Assembly: GCA_913051905.1 (NCBI GenBank)
Contig: CAJXBY010000146.1
Coordinates: 1-6,424 of the forward strand
Direction of reading: 5' to 3'
DNA from: an uncultured Gammaproteobacteria bacterium
Lineage (GTDB): Bacteria > Pseudomonadota > Gammaproteobacteria > Arenicellales > UBA868
DNA length: 6,424 bases
This document shows positions 6,386-6,424 of this stretch, one piece after another; within the stretch, counting starts at the first letter, position 1, and every line of letters starts with the position of its first letter. The translations under genes were made by a program, and so were the position numbers. The notes beneath the pieces are model-generated. The model made no database searches. It was not told the DNA's origin and saw only the letters and a program-made list of their open reading frames with translations.

Positions 6386-6424
6386 ACGTCCAGGTCCAGT
6401 TGGACGTTCAGGACAGCGCCGTCC
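6382..6424 (+). CDS. ybeY: YbeY, rRNA-processing endoribonuclease (first 14 codons only)
   Basis: An open frame starts at GTG 6382, overlapping the phoH stop (GTGA, 6382-6385), and runs off the right edge. It begins [14 protein letters not shown], like the first beta strand of YbeY proteins. YbeY is a zinc-dependent endoribonuclease involved in 16S rRNA maturation and ribosome quality control. The catalytic HxxxHxxxxxH motif lies beyond the window, so identity rests on this short segment and on the conserved phoH-ybeY order. The first codons lie in a perfect 10-bp inverted repeat. Confidence 0.75.
   Translation, partial: MNVQVQLDVQDSAV
6383..6410 (+). repeat. Perfect 10-bp inverted repeat over the phoH stop / ybeY start
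   Basis: TGAACGTCCA (6383-6392) and TGGACGTTCA (6401-6410) are perfect inverted repeats with an 8-nt loop (GGTCCAGT). In RNA this makes a 10-bp hairpin that includes the phoH stop codon (6383-6385), two of the three bases of the ybeY GTG start, and codons 2-9. No T run follows, so it does not look like a rho-independent terminator. Confidence 0.7.

Overview
This window (G+C-rich, dense, all recognisable genes intact except at the edges) looks like chromosomal core DNA of a proteobacterium, probably a gammaproteobacterium. The basis is the gene order miaB-phoH(ybeZ)-ybeY, typical of beta/gammaproteobacteria, and close similarity of the MiaB and PhoH motifs to that group. The assignment is inferred from recalled family features, not from a search.

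Left part (1-3187, + strand): the distal half of a SUF iron-sulfur cluster assembly operon, in the order sufD (5' end outside the window), sufS, a SufU-type nifU-like gene, a SufT/DUF59 gene with a long disordered N-terminal extension, and a small Rieske [2Fe-2S] ferredoxin. The genes are tightly packed (two ATGA overlaps, then gaps of 19 and 6 nt), so they are probably one transcript. SufS (cysteine desulfurase) supplies persulfide, SufU accepts it through a zinc site, SufD belongs to the SufBCD scaffold, and SufT helps cluster delivery or maturation. The Rieske protein may be an electron carrier. No SufE is seen here: the operon carries the SufS-SufU pairing best known from Firmicutes and Actinobacteria, and SufS has the matching histidine (His357).

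Middle (3188-3960): a weak terminator-like hairpin follows the SUF genes. A convergent minus-strand gene encodes a YdjM-like (DUF457/PF04307) inner-membrane metal-dependent hydrolase. The roughly 210-bp intergenic region between it and miaB holds a good sigma70-like promoter for miaB, whose -10 box lies in one arm of a 12-bp imperfect inverted repeat.

Right part (3962-6424, + strand): miaB (tRNA ms2i6A37 methylthiotransferase, itself a two-cluster Fe-S enzyme), phoH/ybeZ (ATPase) and the first 14 codons of a probable ybeY (rRNA-processing endoribonuclease). Start and stop codons overlap throughout (TTGA, GTGA). A perfect 10-bp stem encloses the phoH stop and most of the ybeY start codon, and is the most unexpected small structure in the window. 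No mobile element, CRISPR array, tRNA or rRNA was recognised. The window is mostly well-understood housekeeping DNA, and I see no wholly new system in it.
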